In this document: positions 63,250-64,000 of the stretch, in pieces
How positions within the stretch are numbered: the first letter of the stretch is position 1
Layout: the number at the start of each line of letters is the position of its first letter
Origin: Sycon ciliatum
Lineage: Eukaryota > Porifera > Calcarea > Leucosolenida > Sycettidae
DNA: 64,000 bases
Assembly: GCF_964019385.1 (NCBI RefSeq)
Contig: NC_088646.1
Span: 17,901,476 to 17,965,475 of the forward strand
Direction: 5' to 3'
Position numbers and translations under genes: made by a program
The notes under the pieces: model-generated
Seen by the model: the letters and a program-made list of their open reading frames with translations, nothing else
Told to the model about the DNA's origin: nothing
Databases searched by the model: none

Positions 63250-63755
63250 TGCAGCTCTACGTTGAGCTAACAGCAGCTCTACTTTGAGCTAACAGCAGCT
63301 CTACTTTGAGCTAACAGCAGCTCTACTTTGAGCTAACCGCAGCTCTACTTTGAGCTAACAGCAGCTCTACTTTGAGCTAACAGCAGCTCTACTTTGAGCT
63401 AACCGCAGCTCTACTTTGAGCTAACAGCAGCTCTACTTTGAGCTAACAGCAGCTCTACCTTGAGCTAACAGCAGCTCTACTTCGAGCTAACAGCAGCTCT
63501 ACTTTGAGCTAACAGCAGCTCTACTTTGAGCTAATCGCAGCTCTACTTTGAGCTAACAGCAGCTCTACTTTGAGCTAACCGCAGCTCTACTTTGAGCTAA
63601 CCGCAGCTCTACTTTGAGCTAACCGCAGCTCTACTTTGAGCTAACCGCAGCTCTACTTTGAGCTAACAGCAGCTCTACTTTGAGCTAACAGCAGCTCTGC
63701 TCTGAGCTAACAGCAGCTCTGCTCTGAGCTAACACCAGCTCTACTTTGAGCTTCA
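63250..63755. repeat. 22-bp satellite in the 3' part of the YR retrotransposon
   Basis: About 23 copies of CAGCAGCTCTACTTTGAGCTAA with AACCGC/AACAGC variants. It lies between the recombinase and the 3' direct repeat. Confidence 0.9.
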
Positions 63756-64000
63756 AACCAGTTGTTTCGAAACCAGCACTCCTCAATCCAAAGATGCCTC
63801 TTTGTTGACTTGTTTGTGTGAGGGATGGGGCTAATGGTGTACTAGCTGTGCTAGTACTTGTTAGCAACAATCCGAACTAGCGCACACACTGCACTGCATT
63901 GCTTTGTACTGCATTCAAGACTGACGTCATGCGCTTTGTTTTGCTGCGTAATCACAAATGGCACCAGCCCGTTTTTGCGGAAAAGAAAAACAAATCTTGC

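Larger units (their letters stand above)
59848..64000 (+). mobile_element. Tyrosine-recombinase retrotransposon (DIRS/Ngaro-like), decayed, runs off the window
   Basis: A direct repeat starting TGGTGTACTAGCTGTGCTAG occurs at 59848-60013 and again at 63835-64000, identical to the window edge, 3,987 bp apart. Between them, in order on the + strand, are Gag zinc-finger, reverse transcriptase and tyrosine recombinase remnants and a 22-bp satellite. No integrase and no aspartic protease are seen. This order and direct repeats fit Ngaro/DIRS-group elements, although a tandem array of two copies is an alternative. Confidence 0.8.

Overview
The window is nuclear DNA of an animal: long spliceosomal introns with GT/AG borders, animal-type genes, and a rich load of metazoan transposons and microsatellites. 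An early-branching marine invertebrate such as a sponge would fit, but nothing here fixes the species.

Layout. 1-862: 3' exon of a PLP-dependent class-V aminotransferase / cysteine-desulfurase-like gene. 863-7715: intergenic, with two 36-37 bp palindromes (the first flanked by an 8-bp target duplication, hAT-like) and weak retroelement relics. 7716-37662: a complete 30-exon formin gene of the DAAM type on the + strand; the exons I joined add up to exactly 1,150 codons, ordered GBD/FH3, coiled coil, FH1, FH2, DAD. Its introns hold a Tigger transposon with two nested elements (13.75-16.4 kb), a BEL/Pao LTR retrotransposon lacking reverse transcriptase (29.05-33.79 kb), many minisatellites and several MITEs. 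37.7-42.6 kb: intergenic, with a textbook type I hammerhead-ribozyme motif at 39705-39750 (minus). 42583-47523: a two-exon gene for a small secreted cystine-knot protein (bursicon/DAN-like), with a TATA box and an intron filled by satellites and MITEs. 49180-55599: a three-exon gene for a secreted Pro/Thr-rich protein of unknown family; its first intron carries a decayed Penelope-like element with long inverted arms. 55.6-57.75 kb: MITEs, including two that split one tandem array and an 861-bp fold-back element with TTAA duplications. 58.0-59.4 kb: a possible Mutator-transposase N-terminal exon and an exonuclease-like relic. 59.85-64.0 kb: a decayed tyrosine-recombinase (DIRS/Ngaro-like) retrotransposon bounded by direct repeats.

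The most notable result is a set of hammerhead-ribozyme-like motifs: one canonical (39.7 kb), one inside an insertion in a DAAM intron (23.67 kb), and one pair in a perfect 75-bp-arm palindrome (13.5 kb). Stems I, II and III differ in sequence between loci but remain paired, while the CTGATGA and GAAA cores are constant. Another unusual feature is a minisatellite in DAAM intron 17 built from the 3' edge of the preceding exon and its splice donor.
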